Position numbers and translations under genes: made by a program
NCBI RefSeq assembly: GCF_901000735.1
Contig: NC_081547.1
Span: 868,001-932,000, forward strand
Length of the DNA: 64,000 nucleotides
DNA from: Corylus avellana
Taxonomy: Eukaryota > Streptophyta > Magnoliopsida > Fagales > Betulaceae
Reading direction: 5' to 3'
Part shown: positions 12,601 through 24,220 of the stretch, piece by piece
How positions within the stretch are numbered: the first letter of the stretch is position 1
Layout of the letters: every line of letters starts with the position of its first letter
The notes under the pieces: generated by a model
Seen by the model: only the letters and a program-made list of their open reading frames with translations
Database searches by the model: none
What the model was told of the DNA's origin: nothing

Positions 12601-15600
12601 TCATGATTTTAACTTTAAACATTTTGTCAGTGTTTTGCTAGAGTGATGTCAAATAGGATCCTGCATTTTAGTCATAGCTTAAAGTTGTGCACATTTAGTT
12701 GTTCTGTGCAGGTTATGGCCTTAAGTTGAGGAAAAAAAAAATTCAAATAGGAAAATCAGGGTTTATTTTCCCCTCATAGTTTAGCGAAGCAATGGAAATG
12801 ATTCTTAGGTCTACCACTTGTTTCTTCTTTTAATGCATTTTCTATTAATTTCTAATTTTCTAGTGTAAAGCTGGGACATAAGTTTTAAAAATTAGGCTGG
12901 CTGGTAGTTAATTGATAATGTTGGGGGCATTACAGAAAACTATGGGGATTAATATATAATATAAGAAACAAGGAGCTGTGACATCATAGCATGTTACTCT
13001 AATTAGCAGTTAAGAATATAAAACATGTGCATGTCTTTCTTTTACATGCGTTTAGAGTTTCTGGTTCCCATCTGTACAATTTATATGCTTTGCACAATGC
13101 ATTCCTGTTACTAGTTGTTGCATTCATTGAACTATTGTGGTGATCACTTGCTTGGAATTGTTTAAGCTGCAATATATCTTTGTTGCCCTTTTCTTTTACA
13201 TTTTTGCTTTTTTAGATTGAACTTGAAGGGAAAAAATGAGGTTCATACATCAGGATTTTGCTTGGATGATGAATGTTGGAGACTATATGAGCAGAAGGTA
13301 CATGGTGTTCTGAATCAGGGGTTGAGCAATAGAGCAAAGTTGATTCGTGTTACCTGGAGAAACACATTGTCAGGAGGCAGTATAGAAAATGTATGCAATC
13401 AAGTATTAAACTTAAATATCTCATTCCATTGATCAGTTATGTTTTGGATCAACATATCCTAATGAGCTTGCAACTGCAGGGCTTGTCAATATTTGATAGA
13501 GAGCCATTGCTTGTTGGAGTTTCAGTGAGCTCTTTGGAGAAAGCTTTTAGGGTTGTTGATATTGGTCCCAATCCTGAAAATAAGGAGGAGGTATTTCAGT
13601 TTTTTTTTTGGTTGGGGGGGAATATGTTGTGATATATGCACTGATTCTACTCATGTTTGCTCTACTCATGTTTGCACTAGGCTCTCAAATTCCGAAGGTT
13701 TTGGGGGGACAAGGCTGAGCTTAGGAGATTTAAGGATGGTACAATTGCAGAAAGCACAGGTGAGGCATTTATTATGCTACTGTTGGCTACTGTTATTGAA
13801 GCTTCGTTTCTTCCGGATGATTTTCATGCATTTTTTAAAGACTTTTGGCTTAGATCAAGTGTCAAGATGATAAACCTAATGATTTTCCCAATTTCATAGT
13901 ATGGGAAAGTGAGCAGTGGACGAAACATCTCATTTTGAAAAGAATTGCTGAATATGTACTTCTGCGGCATCTTTCTTTGTCAAAGGAGAATATTGTGCAT
14001 ATTGTGGATCAGCTTGATTTCTCTCTGCTTCATGGTGTTGGTGGTACGATATTGAGCACTGAGTACTTTTAGTTTTTGTGAATTATTTTTTCTTCTTTTC
14101 TCTTACAACTAATCAATCCCTTGTATATATATATATATATATATATTTGTCAGATCCTATATCATTGTCAGGAAGTTTGCTTCGAGCACTTGAAGTTTTA
14201 TCGAAGCGCCTGCGTCTTATAGAAGACATTCCTTTGAAGGTATCTAGTGTGCAGCCTATAGACCCAGGTACCTTTTCACAGCTGGGATAGCAATCATTCT
14301 TCATGTTTATTGTCTTTATTTTAAAGATTTTTCGTTTTTTAAAAAATTTATAAAGGTAGCTTGGCTCATCAAAATTCTATCAAGAATAATGGTTCCCATT
14401 GTTTTATGCATACTTTATTTCGTAATTAAGGTACATCTTGATTGGGCATATCTTTTATAGCCAGTTGCCCTCCCTCTGCCAAGCAATACTATGTGCTTAT
14501 CATAAATTACTGTAATTACAGCTTTCAGGTTTACTTCTGTCTTCCCTCCTGAACCTCATCCGCTAGCTAATGACAAGGATAATGTTCCAAGGCTACATAA
14601 ACTAATGCCATCCTGCACTCGGCCTCTGGAAGTTATGATTCAGGCATGATTTCTTGTTGATCAGTCAGGCTTTTTTATGTATTCTTATTATTTAATTTCT
14701 GAAAGTTATTATTTGCTTTTATCTAGTTGGAAGGCTCTGGGAATTGGCCGATGGATGACTTTGCAGTTGAGAAAACTAAAACTGCTTTCCTTCTTAAAAT
14801 TGGAGAAAGGTGGGTTGGGTCAGCCATGGTTTTTTTTTTTTTTTTTCTTCGATAAATTAATTTTTTTGGCTCTCATGGGGAGGGAAAAATTGAGATTCTA
14901 ACAGTGATCTCAGCTTAATGAGGCATGGTCTCCAGTCCCCTTGAGGTCATATCAGGCATGGGTTCCTTTTCGCAACAGTTGCTATATTCTTTTAAAGAGT
15001 TTATCTAATGATACTGCTATGGCAGTCTCCAGAATACTTGGGGGATGAAATGTACTGCTACTGAGGATGATGTGGATATTTTTACTTCTGGATATGTATT
15101 TCGTCTTAAAATTTTGCATGAGAGAGGCCTGAGTTTGGTGAGAAAGGAAGGTAAGAACTCTGAGTCTGAAATACATATATACAGGTGTGCTTGTGAGACT
15201 AATGTTGTCTAATGAAACCAATGCTATTGCAGTTGGAAGTGACCAAGTTAAGCGGGTCACATCTGTAGACAAGAAACTTTTTTTTCGCAGTCAGCATTCG
15301 AGCATGATTAATGGATTACAGGGTTGTTATCCGATATATGTGCCAGTTGTTAGGTGAGCATTTGATTTTGCATGCTGAATTATCTTTCTAGTTTAATCTC
15401 TAACTGCACATAACGTGTTTAGTTATTTTGTAGGCTTGCAAAACGATGGGTTGCTTCACATCTATTTTCAACTTGCTTGGTAGAAGAGGCAGTTGAGCTA
15501 TTGGTTGCGTACCTCTTTTTAAAGCCTTTACCATTTAATGCTCCTTGCTCACGCATAGCTGGATTTCTAAGGTTGGGTATTTGTTCCTGCTTAAAAGGCA

Positions 15601-17682
15601 CCTTAAATGTTAGGAATTGTGTAAATGCTTTCATGCTTGGTTTTGCATATTAAATAAATCATGGAGATTAACTTAAAAAATTATGATGAAATGGATTTAC
15701 AGGGAACCTTTCTTCCATTGCTTTCTAATATATAACTCCCTGTTGTTGATTGGACTGGAAACAAGTAAAACTATTACCATTGAATTTAATGTTGGTTAAT
15801 ATGAATTATGATGGCTCCATATGTGGTTGTTTAATAAGTGGGTAAGATTATTGTATCTACGAACTATTACAGTCTTCTTGGGCCTCACGCTGTTCTGTCA
15901 TATGCATGCCAACTTTATTAACAGGTTCCTGCGATTACTATCAGAGTATGACTGGACCTTTTCTGCTTTGGTTGTTGACATAAACAATGATCTGGGCCCA
16001 AATGACGAGAAAGAGATAAGTGTAAGTTCTGTAGCTGAGTGAATTAGCACCAAAAAATGTATGATAATTTTGGTACATTTCTACTTAAATCTGTGATCTT
16101 ATTTTTCACTTAACAGCTATTAAGCGTATCATTTTTTTAGGATAACTTCATGTTGAGTAGGAAAGCTTATGAAGAGAACAAACAAAATGTAAGCACGGCA
16201 ATGTTCCTTGGTACAGCTTATGACAAGGCATCTGAGGCTTGGACCAGGTTTTCACCAAATGTATCGGTTAGTAGTTCTTTTGGATAGAATTTTGTTGCAT
16301 AATTGTTGGAAAGATGAAGCTTCCTCAAATATATTCATGCTTGCTATTGTGTCTGTTTTCCCTACACTCTTCTGCTTATTGATAATATTGCTAACTTTCT
16401 GGTGGTTCTTCCTCTTCCATTAAGACATGATTTCTGATGTTCTTTTGTATTCTGAAAGAATCTGGCTGGTTTTCTGCAAATATTAATTCAACCATAGAGG
16501 ACATTCTTTTGTATCATCTAGTAGATTATGTATATGTTAATGATAGACAAAGTGGATCTGCTGCATTATGCAATAGGCCAAAAATTGACTTGAACTTGTG
16601 CAATGGTGACACTTTGTGCCTAGGGGCACGCTCAAAACCTATATTCCTGCATCTAGTTCTTGTTTTTTAGTGCTAAATAGAGTTAGATTTATTATGTGTG
16701 GTGTTCCTGTCCTATTCCCTATTGACATATGGAAATTGTTTACTCAAAAGGAACTTAAAAGGTTGGTGGCTTATGCTCGAAGCAGTGCAAACTTGTTGAC
16801 CAAACTCATATTGCAGGACCAGATTGATTTTTATAAGTGCGAGGTGAGTCTGAAACATTTCTCACGTTTTATTGGCTTAGGGCTCTTGGATTTATTTTTA
16901 TTTTTTTGTGTATGAGTTACAGCGGGATTTTTTACTTGCAGTGCCTTTTCCGAACTCCTTTGAACAACTATGATGCCATAATTCTTCTCCACATGGACAA
17001 ATTACCTTATCCCCAACGTCTTCTCTTTACTTCTGAACTAAACCTAGGTACATTTCTGCAGCCTTTTTCACTGGCAGTGCTGAATCTTTGGGATAGTAAT
17101 TATCATAACATGTACATCCTGTGCAGGGAAGCTTGTTGCTCGTGGGAATGGCAGCAAGTTTTTCAATCCCTTCATGTTGCCTGGAGACTTGAAGGGGAGC
17201 TTAGAGGAAGTGAAAAATAAGCTATTGGTGAACTTTGATCCATTGAGGTGCTTTGTTGGGGATTTAGAGGCAAGTCTCTTCAATGCTATTACAATAATCT
17301 TCAAAGAATGGATCTCCTTTTTATTTACATTTTCTTTGGGCATGTGCAGAAAGAGTTCTCTGACACGTTCAAGGTATGGTATGATTCTCTGGGAGGTGAT
17401 GCTATTGGCATAACGTGGGAGAAATTTCAATCCAAGGTATACTTGAATACGTCTCCTGAGTAAGAACATTATGCGTTGTTTATAGTTTACATCCTTATCA
17501 ACTTTAATTCCCTGACCACTGAATTTATTTTCTGCTTCCAGAAACGGAGCCGAGAGGAGGAACCAGGTGAGGAAGCGGGTGAGGAAGGAAAAGATCCAGT
17601 TGAAGTATTAAAAGCTGTTGGTGAAGTTGGTAAAGGATTTGTGAGGAGTGTTTATTTTCTGAAGGCCCCAAGGCTGAATTAA
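3606..17682 (+). CDS. Nrap-type nucleolar protein (UTP22/NOL6 family)
   Basis: Nucleolar protein of the small-subunit processome, acting in early pre-18S rRNA processing (UTP22 in yeast, NOL6/Nrap in animals). The spliced product is 1063 aa, close to plant relatives. Exons: 3606-3761, 3908-4069, 7619-7784, 7917-8036, 8150-8283, 8381-8531, 9758-9840, 10273-10371, 10504-10619, 13216-13390, 13480-13590, 13681-13759, 13900-14043, 14154-14267, 14522-14643, 14727-14809, 15026-15150, 15233-15353, 15434-15571, 15925-16021, 16141-16266, 16751-16843, 16942-17047, 17127-17269, 17350-17436, 17542-17682. The start MEPDALTNSMDLKVREFLKE is the first ATG in a conserved context. Recognisable blocks are NRYHAKR-like near residue 115, RLVAYARSSANLLTK (exon 22) and CLFRTPLNNYDAIILLH (exon 23). 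The C-terminus is charged and acidic. Introns 15 and 24 have GC donors. Intron 2 (3.5 kb) and intron 9 (2.6 kb) are swollen by transposons. The promoter has site II and telo-box motifs. The family call is firm; a few exon edges could shift by a codon. Confidence 0.93.
5821..5974 (+). mobile_element. 5'-truncated LINE-type insertion inside the LTR element
   Basis: A 154-bp segment ends in TTACTTATCAAAAAA and is flanked by a perfect 17-bp direct repeat, aagaggggggctgtttt, at 5804-5820 and 5975-5991. A long perfect target duplication with an A-rich tail is the mark of target-primed reverse transcription. No A/B boxes were seen, so a truncated LINE is more likely than a SINE. Confidence 0.8.
6847..7042 (+). 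mobile_element. LINE/SINE-type insertion inside the 3' LTR
   Basis: The 3' LTR aligns to the 5' LTR except for about 200 bp here. The insert ends ACTTATCAAAAA, like other retroposon tails in this window. It is bounded by near-identical aaaggcataggaag (about 6833-6846) and aaaggaataggaag (about 7043-7056), a 13/14 match that looks like a target duplication. Confidence 0.6.
9007..9230. repeat. Tandem duplication of about 112 bp in Nrap intron 6
   Basis: Two head-to-tail copies, each starting TTCTTTTCTGTTTCAGTTTG and ending in an A-rich stretch before ATAAAATTCCAATA. They differ at only a few positions, so the duplication is fairly recent. Each copy carries a pyrimidine tract and CAG that resembles a 3' splice site, but no coding frame of the host gene follows. 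Confidence 0.85.
10745..11870 (-). mobile_element. Decayed LINE fragment in Nrap intron 9
   Basis: Read on the minus strand, 11230-11870 gives a broken reading frame with the hallmarks of the zinc-binding (zf-RVT) segment that follows plant LINE reverse transcriptase: a CxxC-like CYMCKSGKS, then HCEV, then a WSIWSERNGKSFED stretch. Stops and frameshifts interrupt it. The piece at about 10745-10930 looks like the 3' tail of the same element, separated by a SINE-like insertion. It is not functional. Confidence 0.6.
10975..11225 (+). mobile_element. tRNA-derived SINE-like element
   Basis: The 5' part contains an A-box-like TGGCCCAAGTGG (10981-10992) and a B-box-like GGTTCAACACC (11034-11044) at tRNA-like spacing. 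An unrelated body of about 150 bp follows and ends in an A-rich tail near 11205-11225. This is the standard layout of a plant SINE. It sits within LINE debris in Nrap intron 9, which suggests it jumped into an older LINE. Confidence 0.65.
12100..12400 (-). other. Unidentified open frame in Nrap intron 9
   Basis: A 74-codon minus-strand frame (12163-12387) encodes an acidic peptide beginning MHSEEGDRVLSLGRGSKN. I do not recognise it. Its place among LINE and SINE debris suggests another transposon fragment, perhaps from a LINE first ORF, but nothing in it proves this. Confidence 0.25.
14644..14726 (+). other. GC-AG intron (Nrap intron 15)
   Basis: The exon ends ATGATTCAG and the intron begins GCATGA rather than GT. 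It ends ATCTAG just before a block reading LEGSGNWPMDD. Joining CAG to TTG keeps the frame and gives the conserved PLEVMIQLEGSGNWP segment. No nearby GT donor preserves this. Confidence 0.75.
17270..17349 (+). other. GC-AG intron (Nrap intron 24)
   Basis: The donor is GAG|GCAAGT, the strong consensus expected for a GC-type U2 intron. The acceptor is GTGCAG before KEFSDTFKVWYDSLGGD. The frame is kept and the joined sequence CFVGDLEKEFSDTF matches the family as I remember it. Confidence 0.82.
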
Positions 17683-18690
17683 CCCTCTACTCAAGGCCTA
17701 ATAGTTCGGAAATCACAAAAATATATTGTTGTAAACTTGTTTTCTTTTTAAATTTATTGGTAAATCGTGGCGTCCCATTTTCCTCATGTCACCACAGTTT
17801 TGATTTTTTTTTCCTTTCTGTTTTGGGTTGGGGAGTGAGGTGAATATTGCAATGAAACCCCATTTGGCGAGCTTGGGAAGAATGTGGAAGAGGTAAATTT
17901 CTGTGTTAGGTATACTGGTGACTGCAACACACAAGAGTTGAGAAAGTAACCCTCTGTAATATTGGCGGATGTTGCTTTTGTAAAATAAATTTAATGATTT
18001 GGAATGGTACTAGCCTACTAGGTGGTTCATTTTCAATTCTACGTGAAAGATATATTGAATGCCAATTATGGAAAAATGTTTGCTATGAATCTCTAACAAA
18101 TTCACATGGTAATTCACATTTGATAGAAATAGTGCTACATGGACTGGTAATCCATATTTTAATGACCAAGACTTGTAATAAAAATTATAGTACTTCTAAC
18201 AACACACTTTTTACATTGCCGTTTGAATCATTTTAATTTGTTTTCTAGTTTTCGTATAACTGCTTCTTTGTTAAATAAAGAAAGACTTCCTGAATAACGT
18301 TCCGTAGTTGCTAGAATGATAAGTAATGTATTAAAAACCCACTAGCCAAGAAATAGCCTCATTTATCACCGTTCACCGGACTATGGCTGAGTTCGTGGCC
18401 AAAAATGCAATCTTACACAAATGGAATAAAGTTTCTATGCTTTGTCGTAGTTGAAACTTTCATCCTTGTAGTTGTGGAATTCTTACACATCATGAGATAT
18501 GCTCTTAGAATTGAGAATAACTTTTAGTCTTAGTACAAATTAAGTTTTTTGTACCCTCCAATAAGAGGATGACATATAGCATGAAACAACAAAAATGAAT
18601 TTTATAGAAACACCCTAAACCACCTCTATCACTCATCGGCCCAAACAAAAAAATAAACAAAAACAAAAAACTCCCCATCATCTCCCAATT
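17683..18690. other. Nrap 3' UTR and intergenic DNA
   Basis: No coding frame of any length is recognisable here. The first few hundred bases probably hold the 3' UTR and polyadenylation region of the Nrap gene. The rest is AT-rich spacer. Confidence 0.4.
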
Positions 18691-19170
18691 CTCTCAAGAC
18701 AAAAATCTCACCGCCACCAGCCAGGCCAATGGCACCCTTCCCACCGCCAAACGCCACCCTACAACACCATCCACACCGTCTTCCACACCAAATGAAAAAC
18801 TCACATACAGCTTACCTCTAAGTCCTTGGAAAACCCATAAGTTCAAGCACCGAGCTTTGGTTGGTACAAAACCCACTAGTTCGAATTTTTTGATACGGCC
18901 ATGTTCAAGTTCTAGTATCAAGTTCAACAGTTTTGACCTTTATTGGTTTTCTAGAGGAAAACCCAGATTTTATTCAACCTCTGATTCATCCTCTGAAAAT
19001 GAGAAAAACCAAAATCCTAGTCATTACCCAAGTCAAAACCCTGATTTCAAGCACCAAGAATTGAGGGACCAATGGTAGACCGTGACCTCTCGGCATTGGC
19101 CAATGAGACCAGAGAAGTTTTTGAGGGGAGATGAAGACCATGTATGGTTAAGTAAAGGTATGATGCGCTA
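18690..19170 (+). pseudogene. Decayed gene fragment, possibly mitochondrial-targeted protein N-terminus
   Basis: A frame from about 18840 to 19078 reads like a real protein start region: Ser/Arg-rich GTKPTSSNFLIRPCSSSS, then RGKPRFYSTSDSSSENEKNQ, which has the look of an organelle presequence with a cleavage-like RxYST motif. The frame shifts at about 19070, after which another frame reads DLSALANETREVFEG and then breaks again. I faintly recognise the composition from plant mitochondrial proteins but cannot name the family. The broken frames and absence of introns suggest a pseudogene or retrocopy. Confidence 0.4.
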
Positions 19171-19445
19171 TATCTGCTGCAATATTTAGACAAACTGTTA
19201 CTGATGTAGGAGTCATCATCATCATGAATATGCTGAGCAATCGTGATCGGAATAGGTAGGTTTAAAATGAGGAAGTAATAAGGCCCAGTGTGTTCAAATT
19301 TAAAAAAAATTAAATAGAACTTGGCTAAAAAATTGATAAGCAACAATCAGTTGTTAAAGTCCACAGCTTTGAAATAATGGATGAAAAACAGATTCAGCTC
19401 ATGTGAAGGGTTTTGAATAGAACCGTGTTGATATGACCACAGCAT

Positions 19446-22400
19446 CTATAGGGCTTCCCGTATGAATTTTTCTGTGAGAGCTATAGGAAGTCCCATCACG
19501 GTATCAGTAGTCCCCACCTGCCAAACATCAAACCCGAGCTTATCTCAGAAGACTTGGGGATGGTGAGTATCAACTCCTAGCATGTGACAATGGGCAATAA
19601 TTGAACTTATCAAACCCTTGGCCTATCATAATCAAGTCAGTAATTCAGATAAGACCCTTCCATTTTTTTTGTAAGTACGTCCAAGCCAGAAAGGGAAAAC
19701 AACTAGGCCGAAATAGAGGGGGGAGGTGGATCTTTGTCTCTAAGAATTGAGATGGAGGGAACGGGGGGATATAGGAATGTGGCCACCATTTTTGGCTGTG
19801 ACCCATTGTGCTGCGTGATGGGTACAAAAGTTTGAATTTTTATTGACATTCCGAGCTTCCCAAGAGAAGGAGGCTGGGATAGTGTCAATGATGTCTGAGA
19901 TTGTTGGAGAGATCCTCGAGTCTTGGATAAAACTGGGATTTTGTATAGATAGTGCTACAACAAGGGAGTCTCCTTCCAAGATGAAGTGATCAAGTTGGAG
20001 AGAGACTGCCAATGCCAATGCTTGATAAATGAGAGAAGTGATCAAGATAGAGGTAATCTTAATCATCCAACATGCCGATGCTTGATAAATGAGAGAATGT
20101 GGCAAGAACTGCATTTTTGTTTGCAGAGAACATAAAGAATAGAAAATAAACTTTAATAACTCATCGACAGAGCATATGAAAGGTTTTAACTGGGGATGTG
20201 GGCCCACTATTCTGGTAAGTTCTTTGGAGTGGCTTAGGGTGCCAGAAAGAATTGAGTGCCGAGTGGCCTGACCAGATCCTCCAAAGTGGGTGCATGTGCA
20301 TACATGTTTGTGTTTATGTGTATGTGTGAAGGAGAGATAGAGACAGAGAGAGCTCTGCTGACCACTGCTTCCACAAAAGGCAATGTCATTGGATGTTCCA
20401 GCATCAAACCCCCAGCAACATTGAGTGTAATTCCCTCGTGGATCTGAGTACAGCTCATCCATCAAGAAAGTTCATGAACAATATCAGCAAAGCAAGTTGC
20501 CTGGAAAAATAATATCTGACAGCAGAAAGAATATGGATGTTAAGAATTTTACCAGGCTATCAATGGCCTCATCTGGTATGTTATAAAAATAAACCTGTAC
20601 ACCACACCCACGAATATTAGTCTTCCAAAGCTGATTATAGAGGTATCTTCTCCAGGGAAGGTAACAAGATGCTCAACTCAGAACCTCTAATTACAAACCT
20701 AAACAGAAGTTATTGCAAAAAAATGTGAACATTGAAAGTACCATGATGTCAGAACTTCTATAACGAAGTATTATGATTTTTTTTTTGTCTTGCATGAAAC
20801 TAGGTATTAAAATAACTTATTTCAAACCATAAAGATTGATCATATGTGCTCGACCCATGTTAGTTTGAACAAGTATCTAACTAGATAGACTCAAAAGAAT
20901 GGGAACAAAATATAATAAAAGAGTACCAGTGGCTTTTTCATATTTAGATAAATGCAATTTAAGATGTCCTAAGAGCAGGTTGGCTTAAAATCATTTAATT
21001 GTCACTCATCACAAAGAGCACAGCTAAAATAAAAGTGCTAGCAAGCTGTACCTCTGCTCTGTCCCATCCACCTTTTCTTTTTCCAGTCTTAAGATTGGTT
21101 ACAAGAACAGATCCTACCACAGCTGCCTGACCGCCAGAATATCCTGCAACCCACAAGTATGTAACCATCAAATCCAGCTTAACTTATTAACGTAAAAAGG
21201 TGAGAGTGAAGCCCATTAAGCAAACCTTTGATAAACTCCCGTGCTTCTTCCTTGCTTGATGGTTTTTCCCTGATTATCCCTTCATACACCACCACCTCAA
21301 AATCAATTAGATGGAGCAGTAAGAAATAACCTTGAATAAGCTCTACATGCCAACAATACAAAAGACAAAGATGCTCTATTAATAGTAGTCCACAACTTTA
21401 AAAGCATAAATGCAAAAGGTCAGTTTTAAAAACAGAGGTAGATTCACGACTAGAGATGTGGCTTATGGGCTATCTTTTAGAGGTCCGAACCAATGCCAAT
21501 TTTTTTTTTTTTTTTTTAAAAAAAAGGGTCATTCAGGCATTGCCTAAGAGAGGGTATAAGGATCTAGTCTATGCAACAATAAGGTACATTATCAATCAGG
21601 CAGTAACTAAAGAGGAATCAAAACATACTGTATCTGCAGTAATTAACAGTGTTGCGTGAGCATCCTCCTTAAATTGATCAGTACTTTGGAGCCTTGATAC
21701 AATGGCATCTGCCTAATAAGAAAATCAAGATAAGAACGTTTAGTGAAACTTCTCGTCAACAAACGAGTCCAAAAGACAAACCAGGTACTGAAAATCAAAG
21801 AAACATTGGGAACAGATGATGTTCACAAGATGAAAACAAGGTGCTGAAAACATTTTAACATACGTAAACAGAATTATAGAGTTTAGCTACGAAGCCATGA
21901 TTTAGTGAAGAATGAGGTGTACTAACCCATGCGGCCATGCCCCAACACAAACTAAGTTTTTCTCCAATGTTTTGTACAGCCCACCAGAATTTGTTCCAAT
22001 TGCTATTTGAAGTCATTCTTTATTCAAGTATTTCACCTTGTATCTCTCAGTTAATCTCATCTTTCCTCACAGCATGTCTCTCTTTTTCCCCTTAATATCA
22101 TTAAAAATCCTTGACATTGTCTGAGGATGATAAATTGATAATTCAGAGGCCATTTATAACATATAGGTCGTGTCTCCTAGACATAGTTTTCCTCCAAAAT
22201 GAACTATTAATTTGACATCTGTACTTAGAGCATCTGATTCTTACATGCTCTGTTAATCCTATTAAAAATGTGAGAATCACATGCTCTGATGACAAATATC
22301 TAATTCTTCCAACTTAGTTTGGATGAAAAATGTGACAATCACATACCCTTCTCACGTGAATTTACCATAAAATATACAAACATATGCACAATATTAACAC

Positions 22401-22957
22401 CAGGTTTTAAATGTTTGCAACACGTTGAGCTCCGATTCCTAGTTATTATAAGTCATAAATCTCATCCAAAAGAATCAACAGCATCTACATTATACTAGTG
22501 AACCATGTATTACTTACTAGCCGTACATCCCTTAGATATTCATCAGCGAAAGAGAGTAAACAATTACGTCATACCTTCGCTTCGGCTAGAGCCATTACCA
22601 AATCTTCTGGCTTTTCCTTCCTAATAACTTTCTCATCTATGTCTGCAGTCTAATTCATAAGCCAAGTTAATCCTCTATAGCTCCACCCTAAAGAAAGAAA
22701 AAAAATAGGGTTTCCATTACTATAAACCATACCATTATTGCGAACTCATACCCCATCTCGGCTAAAATTTGTCGGCGAGCCATCGATGACGAACCCAAGA
22801 TTATCTGCCATTAAACATCAATTTCATGCTAATTCAACTCTTTTGGACCCGTTTGTTTCAGTGAAAACTAAAAATCAGGTAAAGAGAAGACAGAGATAGG
22901 CCAAATTTGGCTACAGTGCATGTAATTTACCTTAAATGCGGAACTGTTCATAGCCAT
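19446..22957 (-). CDS. Maf-like nucleoside triphosphate pyrophosphatase
   Basis: Family enzymes hydrolyse non-canonical or selected NTPs (dTTP, UTP or m7GTP, depending on subfamily) to the monophosphate and pyrophosphate, cleansing the nucleotide pool. The spliced product is 204 aa, the family's usual length. Exons in transcript order: 22931-22957, 22733-22804, 22575-22649, 21629-21712, 21226-21295, 21052-21143, 20553-20594, 20363-20443, 19446-19517. Hallmarks: IILGSSSMARRQIL (residues 10-23), TADIDEKVIRKEKPEDL from residue 34, LLITADT (80-86) with the conserved acidic residue, REKPSSKEEAREF, GYSGGQA, AGGLMLEHP and the C-terminal TTDTVMGLP. I chose MAMNSSAFK as start because it joins directly to the conserved core; an in-frame ATG lies upstream at 23050, giving a longer basic N-terminus. 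The last intron holds LINE debris, and reading through it would end the protein early. Substrate class cannot be told from sequence alone. Confidence 0.92.
19740..20100 (-). mobile_element. LINE RNase H-domain remnant in the last Maf intron
   Basis: Inside Maf intron 8 the minus strand encodes, in one open frame, ALAVSLQLDHFILEGDSLVV then ISPTISDIIDTIPASFSWEA and NKNSNFCTHHAAQW. This is the pattern of the RNase H-like domain (RVT_3) found at the end of plant LINE polyproteins and related genes: EGDS, SFSWEAR and NxxAH(H)xA positions are visible. The larger open frame running to 20465 is accidental, since its upstream half overlaps the Maf exon in another frame. Confidence 0.65.
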
Positions 22958-24220
22958 CTCTCTCACACGCGCCGCTTGTAGATGCGATTTGCGTAGTGCT
23001 CGAAGAGTTCGTATACTTTTGTCTTTAAATATGATATTTTTCACACTCATTTACTACATTAAATGTCTTAATAGGTGACATACTAGATTTTCTGTCTTAT
23101 AATGTCAACCATTTAAAAAAAATAAAACTATAACTTACTTAAAATAGCGGTGTGACATAAATATAGGAAATGAGTTTGGAGATAAGCATTACTCTTATCA
23201 TTTACATGCTAGTAAAAAATAACAATTTTTAACCTGATCCCCATGACCACGACAATGAAAAGGACGTTGTGTTGTGTTATCTTCGTTGTTAGATGAGAGG
23301 TCATTCTTTTCTTTTTCGCATATGTATCCATGCTCTTGTGAATGAACATATGGGCATTGCCTCAAAATTAGGACTGCCAATTTTTTACAAATATCTTAAA
23401 TTTGATATAAACTTATTGACTCAATACGAAATTAGTAATAAAGTTTAGGGTTCTAACAATCTGATATATTTAATTAAATAAGTTATATTATAATTATTTA
23501 ATTTATATAGCCTTATTATCATGTCTCGACTCTCGACACAACCTGAGTATGATTTCAATTTTACTAGAGTATTGTAAACTCAATGTTACTTCTATAAAAG
23601 ACAATTCATTAAAATAATAATAATAATGTTAATGATCTTTGCTTTTAATTTGATGACTAATTTTTGTAAGAAAGAGAGCAAATAAGTAAGCACAACTACG
23701 ATTGATCTTCCTTGGTACACATGTAGGACAGAAGAAAAGCTTATTACATTCAAGCAAAGGTAAAATAGTAGCAAAAATGAGAACCGTCAAAGGCTGTTGG
23801 TTGTTAAATGCCAGATACTTTTAGAGGATAAATGGAACTTGTTTCTAGCGTTGGGAATTATTCTTAGGTTCTTCAACCTGCAGGAAAAATAAAAAATAAA
23901 AAAAAAATTCAGAGTTGTAGGTCCTTACTCAAAATTATAGGCAAAACACTGATCAGTCCATGTTAAGATTCATGTAGAAAAAAGGAAAAAACTTCAGAGC
24001 ATAGAATCTATTTGTGATTTTCATTTGGGTAAGGGGCACGACTTATTATTAGAGCGGGGATTGAGTTCGAATTATATCTTTGTAATTCACTTTTCAGCTT
24101 AATATTTTGGGATAATCAATAATCTTAAAAAAAAAAAAAATCTAGAGCCCATATAATTTTTTTTCTAAAGACTGCTAGTCCTGAAAGGCTAGAGGAGAAA
24201 GTGTGTTACCTCTCTTCTCA
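22958..24220. other. Maf 5' region and spacer to the RADIALIS-like gene
   Basis: No coding frame is recognisable. A stretch from about 23010 to 23190 has partially inverted ends (CACACTCATTTA... and ...AAATGAG, then GCATTACTC) and may be a degraded member of the GAGTAATGC MITE group, overlapping the presumed Maf promoter. The rest is AT-rich. Confidence 0.35.

Noticed and set aside
19740..20465. 241-codon minus-strand frame as a stand-alone gene
   Set aside because: Its upstream half overlaps the Maf exon in a different frame and its downstream half is a LINE RNase H remnant. There is no coherent gene.
24025..24135. Possible second SINE with GAGTTCGAATTA box
   Set aside because: Only the B-box-like string is visible. 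No A box at the right spacing and no clear target duplication, so it could be chance.
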